Part shown: in pieces, positions 6,235 to 6,286 of the stretch
Numbering within the stretch: position 1 is the first letter of the stretch
Layout: each line of letters starts with the position of its first letter
Assembly (NCBI GenBank): GCA_016188625.1
Contig: JACPHL010000058.1
Coordinates: forward strand, 1 to 6,286
Direction of reading: 5' to 3'
Source of the DNA: Candidatus Rokuibacteriota bacterium
GTDB lineage: Bacteria > Methylomirabilota > Methylomirabilia > Rokubacteriales > JACPHL01
DNA: 6,286 nt
Notes under the pieces: model-generated
What the model saw: the letters and a program-made list of their open reading frames with translations, nothing else
The model's database searches: none
Told to the model about the DNA's origin: nothing
Position numbers and translations under genes: made by a program

Positions 6235-6286
6235 CTACCGCGGCGCCAGGCGGGGGTCCAGGGCGTCGCGCAGCCCGTCCCCGAGC
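6235..6286 (-). CDS. C-terminal end of a Dpp/Opp/Nik-type ABC transporter permease (DppC-like; 5' part outside the window)
   Basis: On the - strand the frame entering the window from the right edge reads LGDGLRDALDPRLAPR and then stops at TAG (6237-6235). LGDxLRDxLDPR(L) is the characteristic last segment of the second inner-membrane permease (DppC/OppC/NikC family, BPD_transp_1) of peptide and nickel ABC importers. Only 16 residues are visible, so substrate and subfamily cannot be told. It runs in the same direction as the secreted-protein gene, 118 nt from that gene's ATG. The chance that this short match is accidental is small but not zero. Confidence 0.8.
   Translation of the reverse strand, partial: LGDGLRDALDPRLAPR

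Overview
This is a GC-rich bacterial window (about 70-75% GC in most coding parts) from a Gram-negative-type organism with a periplasm. Predicted proteins have Sec signal peptides, and one end carries the tail of a Dpp/Opp-type ABC permease. The mix of TPR-tailed regulator, class III cyclase and peptide/nickel-type ABC transport genes resembles uncultivated soil or subsurface lineages such as Rokubacteria/NC10 (Methylomirabilota). That assignment rests on general style only and is weak.

Left part (1-570): the C-terminal 110 residues of a TPR-type regulator on the + strand (3-335), a hairpin after its stop, and a tRNA-Asp(GUC) on the - strand (453-530) with its own sigma70-like promoter and a strong intrinsic terminator. 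The two units converge and the terminators face each other. Middle (570-2205): a - strand class III adenylate/guanylate cyclase with two N-terminal CxxC pairs (744-1490), read from a TTGACA/TAGAGT promoter behind a leader of about 165 nt. After a mostly silent 395-bp gap comes a small + strand HesB/IscA-like protein (1886-2158) that lacks the cluster-binding cysteines. The cyclase is clearly less GC-rich than its neighbours.

Right part (2206-6286): a - strand gene cluster. From the right edge leftward it holds the last 16 residues of a DppC/OppC/NikC-like permease (6235-6286), a promoter (6159-6186), a secreted histidine-containing protein of unknown family (4977-6116), and one nucleotide later a 914-residue (ancestral length) membrane protein (2206-4975). 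The membrane protein has a signal-like segment plus about ten TM helices, a six-cysteine cluster in a predicted cytoplasmic loop, and a large periplasmic C-terminal domain resembling an SBP_bac_5 solute-binding protein. I read this as a candidate undescribed uptake or sensing module in which the binding protein is fused to a membrane protein and works with a second periplasmic factor and an ABC permease. The substrate is unknown.

The membrane-protein gene carries a perfect 25-bp tandem duplication near its 3' end (2262-2311). It shifts the frame, removes the natural stop at 2206, and makes the literal frame run on antisense through the whole HesB/IscA-like gene to 1787. Removing one copy restores a sensible C-terminus and a stop.
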